This document shows, in pieces, positions 1 to 8,418 of a stretch of 46,301 bases of DNA. A model generated the notes under the pieces. It saw only the letters and a list, made by a program, of their open reading frames with translations, did not search any database and was not told where the DNA came from. The first letter of the stretch is position 1; each line of letters starts with the position of its first letter. Source of the stretch: Streptomyces sp. col6 (GTDB lineage Bacteria > Actinomycetota > Actinomycetes > Streptomycetales > Streptomycetaceae); the NCBI RefSeq assembly GCF_008042035.1, contig NZ_RDBL01000013.1:344993-391293 (forward strand), written 5' to 3'. Both the position numbers and the translations under genes were made by a program.

Positions 1-33
1 GGTGGGGGCGGTCGGGGGAGTGGACACCGGCAT
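1..33 (-). CDS. 5' end of an unidentified gene running off the left edge
   Basis: An ATG on the minus strand at 33 is preceded by a good Shine-Dalgarno (GGAGG, about 8 nt upstream). It opens a frame of 11 codons reading MPVSTPPTAPT before the window ends. This would be divergent to the TSUP gene at 305. Too short to assign a product; a chance start is possible. Confidence 0.4.
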   Translation of the reverse strand, partial: MPVSTPPTAPT

Positions 34-266
34 CTCGGGGCCTCCGTCGTCGGTGAGCGGTCTCGGCAGGGCCACAGGCGCCGGGCCTGTGTGCTCATGA
101 CGGGAAGCGTGTCCCGGCGGTGTTACCCGGCCGGTTCCCCGCTGTTTCCCGGGAGGAACCTTGCGCTCAGCACCCGCCGCCGGGGCCTGTGAGGCCGCCG
201 GAAAGCGGCCGTGGGCTGCGGGAACCTCAGAGTTGGCTCAACTTTCCCGCCGGGGCACCGGGATGG

Positions 267-297
267 TTGGACGGCGCATGTATCCGCTCCATAGGGT
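267..297 (+). promoter_or_regulatory. Candidate promoter giving a leaderless TSUP mRNA
   Basis: TTGGAC at 267-272 and TAGGGT at 292-297 look like -35 and -10 elements with a long 19-nt spacer. The -10 lies exactly 7 nt before the ATG at 305, and no ribosome-binding site is visible. Transcription would therefore start at or next to the start codon. Confidence 0.4.
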
Positions 298-304
298 CGG
301 GCCC

Positions 305-1093
305 ATGCCGGACATCACCCTGACCACCCTTGTCGTGCTGTGCCTCGCCGCGGCGGCGGCCGGGTGGATCGACGCGGTGGTCGGCGGCGGCGGGCTGCTC
401 CTGCTGCCCGCGCTGCTGCTCGGTCTGCCGCACATGCCGGCCGCGCAGATCCTCGGCACCAACAAGGCGGTCGCCATCGTCGGCACCTCGGGCGCCGCCG
501 TCACCTACGCCCGCAAGGCACCGGTGAAGGTCGGCACCGCGGTCCGGATCGGGCTCGCGGCCCTGGCCGGTTCCATGACCGGCGCTTTCTTCGCCGCCGG
601 GATCAGCAGCGAGGTGCTGCGCCCGGTGATCATGGTGGTCCTGCTCGCGGTCGCCGCGTTCGTGATGCTGCGGCCCCAGTTCGGCCGGGCGGCCGGGGAC
701 GGCGTCCCGCCCCGGGTCACCCGGGCCCGTACGGTCACCGCGATCGTCCTGGTGGGCGGCGGCATCGGTCTGTACGACGGGCTGTTCGGGCCGGGCACCG
801 GCACCTTCCTGGTGCTGGCCCTGACCGCCGTGCTCCACCTCGACCTGGTGACCGCGTCCGCCACCGCCAAGATCGTCAACGTCTGCACCAACGCCGGGGC
901 GCTCGCGATGTTCGCGTACCAGGGCAACGTGCTCTGGCAGCTCGCCGCACTGATGGCGGTCTTCAACCTGGCGGGCGGGCTGCTCGGCGCGCGGATGGCG
1001 CTGCGCAAGGGCAGCGAGTTCGTACGCGGGGTGCTGCTGGTGGTCGTCTTCTCACTGGTCGCGAAGCTCGCGTTCGACCAGTGGCACAGCTGA
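305..1093 (+). CDS. TSUP family (TauE/SafE-type) membrane permease
   Basis: A 262-residue, strongly hydrophobic protein with about eight membrane segments. Two internally related blocks are visible: a first near residues 20-38 (GWIDAVVGGGG) and a second near 155-168 (LYDGLFGPGTGTF). This is the duplicated glycine-rich signature of the TSUP (4-toluene sulfonate uptake / sulfite exporter TauE) family. Such proteins move sulfur-containing organic anions across the cytoplasmic membrane; the substrate here cannot be read from sequence. The frame is open further upstream, but the ATG at 305 gives the normal family N-terminus and sits 7 nt after a TAGGGT -10 element, so I chose it. It ends 3 nt from the convergent sortase gene. 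Confidence 0.88.
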   Translation: MPDITLTTLVVLCLAAAAAGWIDAVVGGGGLLLLPALLLGLPHMPAAQILGTNKAVAIVGTSGAAVTYARKAPVKVGTAVRIGLAALAGSMTGAFFAAGISSEVLRPVIMVVLLAVAAFVMLRPQFGRAAGDGVPPRVTRARTVTAIVLVGGGIGLYDGLFGPGTGTFLVLALTAVLHLDLVTASATAKIVNVCTNAGALAMFAYQGNVLWQLAALMAVFNLAGGLLGARMALRKGSEFVRGVLLVVVFSLVAKLAFDQWHS

Positions 1094-1096
1094 GCC

Positions 1097-1720
1097 TCAG
1101 CGCACGCTCGTGAGGTGGGCGTACGCCACCACGTTCCCCCGGTAGCCCGTCGCGTCGGAGTAGCCGCCGCCGCAGGTGATCAGCCGCAGCGAGGCGTGCT
1201 CGGACGCGCCGTAGACCCGCTGGTCGGGGAAGTCCTCGTTCTCGTACACCTCGATCGCGTCGAGGGCGAAGACGGCGGTGCGGCCGTCCTGCCGGTCCAC
1301 CTCGACGGTGCTGCCCTTCTTCAGTGAGCCCAGGTCGTAGAAGACGGACGGGCCCTCGGCGTTGTCGACGTGGCCCGCGACGATCGCGGTGCCCTTGGCG
1401 CCGGGCGGTGTGCCGTCCTTGTACCAGCCGACGATGTCGGTGTTCCCGGCCGGCGGCACGTCCAGGCTGCCGTCCGCCCCCAGCCCGAGCCGCATCATCG
1501 GCGCGTCCACCCGGATGGCGGGAATCCGGATGCGCACGGGCGCGGAGGGGCGCAGCGGCTCGGCTACCGGTGAGCCGGGCAGCAGGGCGCGCCCGGCGGC
1601 GAACGCCTGGGCGGAGGCCGGTCCGGGCGGGGTGAGCCGGGTGCCCGCGCCGTTCTGGATCAGCCAGACACCGGCCAGCGCCACGACGACGAGCAGCCAG
1701 CCCTTGGCCTTCTGGGACAC
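1097..1720 (-). CDS. Class F sortase
   Basis: A 207-residue protein with one N-terminal membrane anchor (about residues 6-22) and a sortase beta-barrel. The catalytic triad can be placed: His117 in AGHVD, Cys183 in LITCGG, Arg194 in GYRGN. The compact length and the TLxTC-like region rendered as LITCGG fit the class F sortases of actinobacteria, which join secreted proteins to the cell wall. The start is GTG at 1720, with GGAGG about 7 nt upstream. The gene directly upstream on the same strand, 102 nt away, encodes a secreted protein with a C-terminal membrane segment and is the obvious candidate substrate. Confidence 0.9.
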   Translation of the reverse strand: MSQKAKGWLLVVVALAGVWLIQNGAGTRLTPPGPASAQAFAAGRALLPGSPVAEPLRPSAPVRIRIPAIRVDAPMMRLGLGADGSLDVPPAGNTDIVGWYKDGTPPGAKGTAIVAGHVDNAEGPSVFYDLGSLKKGSTVEVDRQDGRTAVFALDAIEVYENEDFPDQRVYGASEHASLRLITCGGGYSDATGYRGNVVAYAHLTSVR

Positions 1721-1822
1721 GGTCGTCCTCCGGGGTGCGGAAGAAGGGGGAAACGGTCCCGTCCCGGTGGCGCGGGGCCACCGGGACGGACACCGGGCGG
1801 TACGGAGGGGTGGATGCCTCCG

Positions 1823-2713
<891 letters not shown>

Positions 2714-3025
2714 GGGGGTTTCCTCCGGACCTGGGGCGCTGGCGGGTGTGTCCTGACTCCGAGACAACAGCCGGACCGGTTTCCATGCCTGCTGACACCG
2801 AGTCAGCTCTCACCCGTACGGCCCGGCGCGCCCTCCTTGCCAAGCGGTATCGCCGCAGGTCACAGGTGTGGTGACGGGGGGCGTGCACGGTTGGTGGCGG
2901 CCCGGTGCCGTTCGGGTGACGGGCCTGTCAACGAATGTGGCGCACATCACATGCATGGGGTGGTGCTGGGCGGGAACACGCATCACAACCCCCCACGGGA
3001 CGGTGCGCACCGCCGCCCCCGGCCG
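2714..3025. other. Non-coding stretch upstream of the surface-protein gene
   Basis: No convincing gene. It carries an inverted repeat GCTGAC-accga-GTCAGC at 2791-2807, about 80 nt upstream of the surface-protein start, which could be a regulator site. The segment 2860-3010 shows no coding signal I can support. Confidence 0.4.
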
Positions 3026-3069
3026 CCGCCCCCTCCGGACCCACCCCCCCCTGGGTCCGGAGGGGGCGG
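3026..3069. terminator. Strong hairpin terminator with an eight-C loop
   Basis: A perfect inverted repeat with 17-bp arms (3026-3042 and 3053-3069), extended to 18 bp by A3043-T3052, closing on a loop of eight C on the plus strand. It starts 6 nt beyond the stop codon of the DUF5990 gene (minus strand). No T-run follows, as is common for Streptomyces terminators. Confidence 0.75.
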
Positions 3070-3075
3070 AGCGCA

Positions 3076-3579
3076 TTACGGGCGCGGTGGCGCGGTGGCC
3101 GACCACGCGATGACCGGCGGCCGGACGCGGGCGCAGCGCGGTCTCCCCTCCGTGTCCGACAGCGGCAGCCGGGCGGTGAGGTGTCCGGAGCGCACGGCCG
3201 CGGCCAGCACGGCCGGGTCGATGTCGGCGAACATCAGCTTGGCCCGGCGGAACATCAGGAACCGGTTCTCGTCGTCGACCGTGCCCCAGGACAGGTAGAC
3301 GAAGCGCCCGCCGAGCCGGTTCTGCACGTACGGACCCCGGACCGTGACCCCGTCCGCGTCCTCGGCGGCCGTGCACTCCAGGGTCCAGCGGGCGACCGGC
3401 GCGTCGCCGGGGGTCAGGCCGAGGAGTTCGCCGGGGCGGTCCTTGCGCTGGACACCCACGTGGACGTTCTCGTAACCGGGGAAGCCGGGCCCGGCCGGGC
3501 AGGAGCGGCCGGGCGGCTCCGAACCCTCGATGCGGATCAGCAGGGGCGAGGCGGGCGGGCGTTCGGCGGAGGATTCCAA
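3076..3579 (-). CDS. DUF5990 family protein
   Basis: A 167-residue soluble protein resembling the actinobacterial DUF5990 family (LLIRIEGSEPPGR, GVQRKDRPGELLGL and a central WTLEC segment); no function is known to me. The apparent start is TTG at 3579. The only good Shine-Dalgarno (GAGGAGG) overlaps the stop region of the aminotransferase gene 5 nt upstream, so the two genes look translationally coupled. The C-terminus (about residues 140-167) is basic and proline-rich. The gene ends at the strong hairpin at 3026-3069. Confidence 0.75.
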   Translation of the reverse strand: MESSAERPPASPLLIRIEGSEPPGRSCPAGPGFPGYENVHVGVQRKDRPGELLGLTPGDAPVARWTLECTAAEDADGVTVRGPYVQNRLGGRFVYLSWGTVDDENRFLMFRRAKLMFADIDPAVLAAAVRSGHLTARLPLSDTEGRPRCARVRPPVIAWSATAPPRP

Positions 3580-3584
3580 GGCGC

Positions 3585-4385
3585 TCAGACCTCCTCGCCC
3601 GGCGCGGCCTCGTACGCCGCCGCCAGCCGCCTCATCAGCTCGTCGTCGACCGTGAACACGGTGTCGTCGATCCGGGCGACCGGGGCCATGCCCAGCGAGT
3701 TGGTGAGGAACGCCGACCGGAAGGCCCCGAGCCCGTCCAGGGTGACCGCGCGGCGCGCCGACTCCAGGCCCGCGCCCGGCAGCTGCCGTTCCAGGACGTC
3801 CATGGCCACGCCGGCCAGCGCGGGTGCCTCGGGCCGGACGATCGCCGTGCCGTCCCAGAACCCGATGTTGGTGATCGACCCCTCGGTCACCGAGCCGTCG
3901 GGCAGGGTCAGCAGCGCGTCGTCGAAACCGGCACGGCGGGCCAGGTTCGCGTAGTAGGTCTGGCCGAACTCGCCGGGGCGCTTGAGGTGCGGCGCGGTCC
4001 GCGCGAAGGGGACCGACATCAGGCTCTTCGGCTCCGGCGGCATCCCGCCCGGCCCGCGCACCGTGACCATCACGGTCGTCGTGGCCGTCTCCGGCGGCAG
4101 GTAGGCGTGCACCCGAACCGAGGCGTCGGCCCTCCCCGCGCCCTCCAGCGCGTGCCGGACCAGCCGGCGTACCAGGGCTCCGTCAAGGGGGAGTTCGAAC
4201 AGCTCCCGGTTGGCCGAGTCCAGTCGTGCCAGGTGCAGATCCAGCCCGCGCACCCGGCCGTCGCGTACCTGCATCGCCGTGAAATGGCCGTAGTTGAAGA
4301 ACAGCGCCCGGCGCAGATCGTCCTCGGTGGCGGGCCGGCCGTCGAACTCGGCGTACGGAAGGGCCGCCGCTGCTGGAGTCGTCAT
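3585..4385 (-). CDS. PLP-dependent aminotransferase class IV family protein
   Basis: A 266-residue class IV fold PLP enzyme, the family of branched-chain aminotransferase, D-amino-acid aminotransferase and aminodeoxychorismate lyase. The C-terminal half carries FDDALLTLPDGSVTEGS (about 154-170), where Glu169 is the PLP-binding acid, followed by the cofactor-phosphate region PALAGVAMDVLE. The Schiff-base lysine is less clear: Lys135 in HLKRPGEF lies at the right distance from the DDAL motif, but the flanking sequence is divergent. Substrate unknown. The frame stays open far upstream, but that extension is antisense to the FMN reductase and cutA, so ATG 4385 is the real start. Confidence 0.85.
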   Translation of the reverse strand: MTTPAAAALPYAEFDGRPATEDDLRRALFFNYGHFTAMQVRDGRVRGLDLHLARLDSANRELFELPLDGALVRRLVRHALEGAGRADASVRVHAYLPPETATTTVMVTVRGPGGMPPEPKSLMSVPFARTAPHLKRPGEFGQTYYANLARRAGFDDALLTLPDGSVTEGSITNIGFWDGTAIVRPEAPALAGVAMDVLERQLPGAGLESARRAVTLDGLGAFRSAFLTNSLGMAPVARIDDTVFTVDDELMRRLAAAYEAAPGEEV

Positions 4386-4440
4386 GCGCCCACGGTATGC
4401 GGCCGTCGCGGCCCGGCGGGAGGCGCGTTCCCCGCCGCGC

Positions 4441-4471
4441 TTGACCTCAACCATGGTTGATGAACGAACGT
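4441..4471 (+). promoter_or_regulatory. SoxR-box-like promoter of the FMN reductase gene
   Basis: TTGACC (4441-4446) is followed by a perfect 14-bp palindrome TCAACCATGGTTGA (4447-4460). A weak -10 (GAACGT, 4466-4471) follows at a 19-nt spacing. A palindrome filling a 19-nt spacer, beginning ACCTCAA, is the layout of MerR/SoxR-family activated promoters. The ATG follows only 18 nt after the palindrome without a ribosome-binding site, so the mRNA is probably leaderless. Confidence 0.65.
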
Positions 4472-4478
4472 CTTCGCC

Positions 4479-5102
4479 ATGGACCTCATCACCGCGGAAT
4501 CCACCGCCACCGCCCTGTCCGAAAACGCCCCCCTGAAGGTGGCCGTCATCCTCGCCAGCAACCGCGAGGGCCGCTTCGCCCCCGTCATCGCCGACTGGTT
4601 CCTCGCCCACGCCGGGGACCGTCCCGCGATCGAGACCGACGTGATCGACGTCGCCGCCCTGGACCTGCCCACCGCCCTCGCGTACCGGCTGGAACCCGAT
4701 GCCCGCGAGCTGCTGGCCGATGTCTCGGCGCGGCTGGACCGGGCGGACGCCTTCGTCGTCGTCACGCCCGAGTACAACCACTCCTACCCGGCGCCGCTGA
4801 AGAACCTCATCGACTGGCACCGCGCGGAGTGGCAGGCCAAACCGGTCGCGTTCGTCTCCTACGGCGGGGTGTCCGGCGGGCTGCGCGCGGTCGAGCACCT
4901 GCGGCAGGTCTTCGCCGAGCTGCACACCGTCTCGATCCGCGACACTGTCTCCTTCCACAACGCGGGCGCCCAGTTCGACGACGAGGGCAGGCACCGCGAC
5001 CCGGCCGGCCCGGACGCCGCCGTGAAGACGCTGCTCGACCAGCTCGTCTGGTGGGGCCGGGCGCTGCGGGACGCGAAGAGGGCCCATCCGTACGGCGGCT
5101 GA
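4479..5102 (+). CDS. NAD(P)H-dependent FMN reductase
   Basis: A 207-residue flavodoxin-like reductase. The phosphate-binding loop ASNREGRF (about 26-33) follows the first strand, and TPEYNHSYPAPLKN (about 97-110) is the family signature before LIDW. Such enzymes pass electrons from NAD(P)H through FMN to quinones or other oxidants. From memory, an FMN reductase of this type is one of the few genes under SoxR control in S. coelicolor, which agrees with the SoxR-like box directly upstream; a role in handling redox-active compounds is therefore likely. It is divergent from the aminotransferase gene, 93 nt away. Confidence 0.9.
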   Translation: MDLITAESTATALSENAPLKVAVILASNREGRFAPVIADWFLAHAGDRPAIETDVIDVAALDLPTALAYRLEPDARELLADVSARLDRADAFVVVTPEYNHSYPAPLKNLIDWHRAEWQAKPVAFVSYGGVSGGLRAVEHLRQVFAELHTVSIRDTVSFHNAGAQFDDEGRHRDPAGPDAAVKTLLDQLVWWGRALRDAKRAHPYGG

Positions 5103-5168
5103 TGGCGCGGCGGGAGCGGGCGGCCCACAATCGGGAGGTACCGCCGACCGCTGCGAGGAGACGCCGAA

Positions 5169-5510
5169 GTGACGACTACGCCGGCATGGCTGACCGTACT
5201 GACCACGACGGACAGCGAGGAGAAGGCCAGGGAGCTGGCGCGGGGGGTGGTCGAGGCGCGGCTCGCCGCCTGTGTGCAGATCTCCGCGCCCGTCACCTCG
5301 GTCTACCGCTGGCAGAACGCCATCGAGACCTCCGAGGAGTGGCAGCTGTTCTGCAAGACGACGGCCGAGCGGTACGAGGAGCTGGAGGCCCATCTCCAGG
5401 AGGCGCACGACTACGACACCCCGGAGATCATCGCCCTGCCGGTTCTCCGGGGCAGCGCCCGCTATCTGGGCTGGGTCTCCGCCGAGACCGCCCCGGTCAC
5501 CCCGGTCTGA
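5169..5510 (+). CDS. cutA: CutA-type divalent cation tolerance protein
   Basis: A 113-residue protein with the whole CutA1 pattern: LTVLTTTDSEEKARELARGV, ACVQIS, VYRWQNAIETSEEW, and the C-terminal YDTPEIIALPV. CutA1 forms very stable trimers with a ferredoxin-like fold and has been linked to copper tolerance, though its biochemical job is unclear. The start is GTG at 5169, with GAGGAG at 5155-5160. It lies 66 nt after the FMN reductase on the same strand and could be co-transcribed. It ends 7 nt from the convergent DUF218 gene. Confidence 0.93.
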   Translation: MTTTPAWLTVLTTTDSEEKARELARGVVEARLAACVQISAPVTSVYRWQNAIETSEEWQLFCKTTAERYEELEAHLQEAHDYDTPEIIALPVLRGSARYLGWVSAETAPVTPV

Positions 5511-5517
5511 GGCCCGG

Positions 5518-6333
5518 TCAGCGGGAGGCCGCCGCGAGGGCGTCGTCGACGCCCCGCTCCCGGGGCCCCAGGAAGTGCGGGTCCGGCTCGAACAGCGCGT
5601 CGAGCGCCGCCTTCCCCGCCGCGAACACCTCCCGCGTCCCGCCGTAGTACCAGGTGACGTCGTGCTTGGCGTCCACCCCGACGCCGTACGCGTCGATCCC
5701 CGCCGCCCGGCACAGCGCGATGGCCCGGCGGATGTGGAAGCCCTGGCTCACCAGCACTGCCCGGTCCACGCCGAAGATCTTCTTCGCGCGCACGCACGAG
5801 TCCCAGGTGTCGAAGCCCGCGTAGTCGCTGACGATCCGGTCGTCCGGCACGCCCCTGCCGACCAGGAACGTCCGCATCGCGTCCGGCTCGTCGTACTCCT
5901 CGCGGCTGTTGTCCCCGGTCACCAGGACGACCTTCACCTTGCCGTCCCGGTAGAGCGCGGCGGCCGTCCGCAGCCGGTTCGCCAGGTACGGGGACGGCTT
6001 CCCGTCCCACAGCCCCGCCCCGAACACCACCGCGACCTGCCGCGCGGGCACGTCCTCGACGGTCCTGATCCGGGCGTCGGCCACCACGTGCAGCCAGGTC
6101 GCGGGCGCGAGCGCCAGCACGCAGGCGGCCATCAGCCCCTGCACGGCCCGCCGCCGCCCCCGCCGGGTCCGCGGCAGCCGGGGCCGCAGCCGGCCGAGGG
6201 CCCGCAACAGCCCGGTGACGGCGCTCGGCAGCCGGGCGGCGGCCGTCCGCAGCCGCGCGAAGGCCCTTCGCGGCCGGGTCCCGCCCGCCCCGTCGCCGTC
6301 CGCCCGGCCGCCGTTCTCCGGCGTCCGCCGCAT
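5518..6333 (-). CDS. SanA/YdcF-like DUF218 membrane protein
   Basis: A 271-residue protein with an Arg-rich cytoplasmic N-terminus, one membrane helix (about 64-84), then a DUF218 domain. Recognisable parts are VVFGAGLWDGKPSPYLANRL (about 102-121), LVTGDNS, the EPDAM motif and the DTWDSC region. Relatives include E. coli SanA (vancomycin exclusion) and YdcF; the fold is Rossmann-like and the activity in the envelope is not settled. I chose ATG 6333 because GAGGG lies 5 nt upstream. An in-frame ATG at 6363 with only a poly-G leader is the alternative. Confidence 0.82.
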   Translation of the reverse strand: MRRTPENGGRADGDGAGGTRPRRAFARLRTAAARLPSAVTGLLRALGRLRPRLPRTRRGRRRAVQGLMAACVLALAPATWLHVVADARIRTVEDVPARQVAVVFGAGLWDGKPSPYLANRLRTAAALYRDGKVKVVLVTGDNSREEYDEPDAMRTFLVGRGVPDDRIVSDYAGFDTWDSCVRAKKIFGVDRAVLVSQGFHIRRAIALCRAAGIDAYGVGVDAKHDVTWYYGGTREVFAAGKAALDALFEPDPHFLGPRERGVDDALAAASR

Positions 6334-6457
6334 CCGTGCCCTCACGTGCCCACCCTCACTCATCCCCCCCGGTGCCGGGGGCTGCCGGGGCCCACGCCCC
6401 TGACCTACTGGACGATCCCGCGGCCGAAAGGGTTCTCCGGCCCCCGAACGGCCCGCG

Positions 6458-6463
6458 TACGAT
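6458..6463 (+). promoter_or_regulatory. -10 element of a probable leaderless promoter (HAD gene)
   Basis: TACGAT ends 6 nt before the ATG at 6470 and no Shine-Dalgarno is present, so the transcript likely begins at the start codon. No good -35 is visible. Confidence 0.4.
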
Positions 6464-6469
6464 CGGGCG

Positions 6470-7318
6470 ATGTCGCTTCCACGGTTGATCGCCTCCGATC
6501 TCGACGGCACCCTCCTGCGCCGTGACGGCTCCCTCTCGCCCCGCACCCTGCGCGCCCTGCGCACGGCCGAGGACGCCGGGGCGGAGATCGTCATCGTGAC
6601 CGCCCGGCCGCCCCGCTTCGTGGACCGGCTGGCCGAGGCGACCGGGCTCCTGGGCACGGCGGTGTGCAGCAACGGGGCGCTCGTCTACGACATCGCGAGC
6701 CGCAGCGTCGTCACCTCCCGGATGCTGCCCCTGACTGTCGCCCGGGAGGTCGCCACCGCGCTCGCCGCCGCCGTGCCCGGCATCGGCTTCGCCCTGGAGA
6801 CCGGGAACCAGGTCTTCTACGAACCGGCCTACCGGCTGCGCCTGTCCGAGGACGCGGGCGCCGAACTCCCCGTGGCCTCCCTGGCCGAGCTGTGGCTGAC
6901 CGAGGCCCCGGTCACCAAGCTCCTCGCCTGGTCCGAGCAGCTCGACGCGGACACCCTGCTGGCCGCCGCCCGCCAGGGGGCCGGTGACACGGTCCAGCTG
7001 ACCCACTCGGGCGGGCGGGGGCTGCTGGAGATCAGCGCGCCCGGCGTCACCAAGGCCGGTGCGCTCGCCGGGCTGTGCGCGGAGCGGGGCATCGAGGCGG
7101 CGGACGTCATCGCGTTCGGGGACATGCCCAACGACCTCACCGTCCTCGCCTGGGCCGGTACGGGCTACGCCATGGCCAACGCCCACCCGGCGGTGCTGGC
7201 CGCCGTTCCGACGCACGCCCGGACCAACGAGGAGGACGGGGTGGCGCAGGTGATCGAGCGCCTGTTCGCGACGCCGGGGCCCGTCGAAGGCGCCGCCGTA
7301 CCGGAGGTCTCCGCCTGA
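6470..7318 (+). CDS. HAD-superfamily hydrolase, Cof type
   Basis: A 282-residue phosphatase of the Cof/YbiV branch. Motif I is SDLDGTLL (nucleophile Asp10, acid/base Asp12), motif II is VTARPP (Thr44), motif III is the lysine in APVTKLL, and motif IV is GDMPNDL near residue 218. A C2-type cap lies between motifs II and III. Relatives hydrolyse sugar phosphates, nucleotides or cofactor phosphates; the substrate cannot be inferred. It is divergent from the DUF218 gene, and a chelatase gene follows on the same strand after 89 nt. Confidence 0.92.
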   Translation: MSLPRLIASDLDGTLLRRDGSLSPRTLRALRTAEDAGAEIVIVTARPPRFVDRLAEATGLLGTAVCSNGALVYDIASRSVVTSRMLPLTVAREVATALAAAVPGIGFALETGNQVFYEPAYRLRLSEDAGAELPVASLAELWLTEAPVTKLLAWSEQLDADTLLAAARQGAGDTVQLTHSGGRGLLEISAPGVTKAGALAGLCAERGIEAADVIAFGDMPNDLTVLAWAGTGYAMANAHPAVLAAVPTHARTNEEDGVAQVIERLFATPGPVEGAAVPEVSA

Positions 7319-7407
7319 CAGTCCCCGCCCTGCCCCCGTGAGGCGGCGGAAAACGCCCGTGACCGGCGTGCAACGGCCCGGCAACGTGCGTCAGCCACCA
7401 TCGGGCC

Positions 7408-8217
7408 ATGCACCGCACCCGGTACCTGACCCCGCCCGGCCGCGCGAGCCGCCCGCGGCCCGCCGCTCCCGCCCTGGTCGCCGTCGCCCACGGCAGCCGG
7501 GACCCCCGGGCCTCGCACACCGTGGCAGCCCTCCTGGAACGGGTGCGCGAGCTGCGTCCGGGGCTGGACGTCCGCCTCGGGCACATAGAGCTCAACGCAC
7601 CCCTCCTGCCGGACGCCCTGCACGCCCTCGGCGCCGGCGAGGCCGTCCTCGTACCGCTGCTGCTCGGGCGCGGACACCACGTCAAGCACGACATCCCGGC
7701 GTGCGTCGCGGACGCCCCCGCCCTGCGGGCCCGCGTCGCGGGGGCCCTCGGGCCGCACCCGCTGCTGGTCGAGACGCTGCACGACCGGCTCACCGAGGCC
7801 GGCTGGCACCCCTCGGACCGGGGGAACCGCGACAGCGCCGTGGTCCTGGCCGCCGCCGGATCGCGCGACCCCGAATCGGCCGCCGACACCCGGCGTACCG
7901 CACGGCTCCTCGGGGAACGCCTCGGCGGCGTGCCCGTCGTGCCCGCGTACGCCTCCGCCGCCTCGCCCACCGTCCCCGCCGCCGTGCGCGCGCTCGCCGC
8001 CCGGGGCCACCGCCGGATCGCCGTCGCCTCGTACTTCACCGCACCCGGCCGCTTCGCCTCGGCGTCGGCCGCCCACGCGCCGTGGATCGCCGCCGCCCCG
8101 CTCGGCGCCCACCCCGCGATGGCCCGGCTGGTCCTGCACCGCTACGACCAGGCGCGCGCGGCCGGTGCGGCCGTGTACGACATACCCATGAACACACGTT
8201 TTCCGGCCTCCGCCTGA
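7408..8217 (+). CDS. Sirohydrochlorin chelatase, CbiX/SirB type
   Basis: A 269-residue two-lobed chelatase. The N-terminal lobe has the metal-binding VAVAHGSRDP (about 27-36) and LLLGRGHHVKHDIP, with histidines suited to Fe2+ or Co2+ insertion into sirohydrochlorin. The second lobe repeats the fold, but its corresponding motif reads LAAAGSRDP, without the histidine, as is common in long CbiX proteins. The product would feed siroheme for nitrite/sulfite reductases, or cobalamin. No other siroheme genes are in the window. Confidence 0.88.
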   Translation: MHRTRYLTPPGRASRPRPAAPALVAVAHGSRDPRASHTVAALLERVRELRPGLDVRLGHIELNAPLLPDALHALGAGEAVLVPLLLGRGHHVKHDIPACVADAPALRARVAGALGPHPLLVETLHDRLTEAGWHPSDRGNRDSAVVLAAAGSRDPESAADTRRTARLLGERLGGVPVVPAYASAASPTVPAAVRALAARGHRRIAVASYFTAPGRFASASAAHAPWIAAAPLGAHPAMARLVLHRYDQARAAGAAVYDIPMNTRFPASA

Positions 8218-8243
8218 CCCGTCCTGTCGGTGCGGCGGATCAG

Positions 8244-8404
8244 AGCCTGTCCGGCGGATCTGCGTGGGCCCGCGACGCCTGGCACGCGCTCTCGCCGCAC
8301 GCCCGAATCACCCAAGTACGTCCAGTACGAGGATGATCCGGGCGCACGCCGAGAGCACGCACCAGACGCCGCGGGCTTCTCCACCCAGATCCGCCGGACA
8401 GGCC
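8244..8404. mobile_element. MITE-like 161-bp palindromic element
   Basis: A nearly continuous inverted repeat. The outer ends AGCCTGTCCGGCGGATCTG (8244-8262) and its complement at 8386-8404 match at 18 of 19 positions. The complementarity continues inward with scattered, mostly G-U-compatible changes and one 4-nt gap until the loop around 8314-8330, which contains GTAC-GTCCA-GTAC. No coding capacity, and no target duplication visible. The layout is that of a non-autonomous hairpin element. It ends 14 nt before the dgt start codon. Confidence 0.75.
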
Positions 8405-8405
8405 C

Positions 8406-8411
8406 TACTGT
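8406..8411 (+). promoter_or_regulatory. -10 element for dgt, abutting the palindromic element
   Basis: TACTGT lies 7 nt before ATG 8419 and 1 nt after the repeat ends. No ribosome-binding site is present, so a leaderless transcript is likely. Any -35 region would lie inside the palindromic element. Confidence 0.4.
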
Positions 8412-8418
8412 CGGACCC

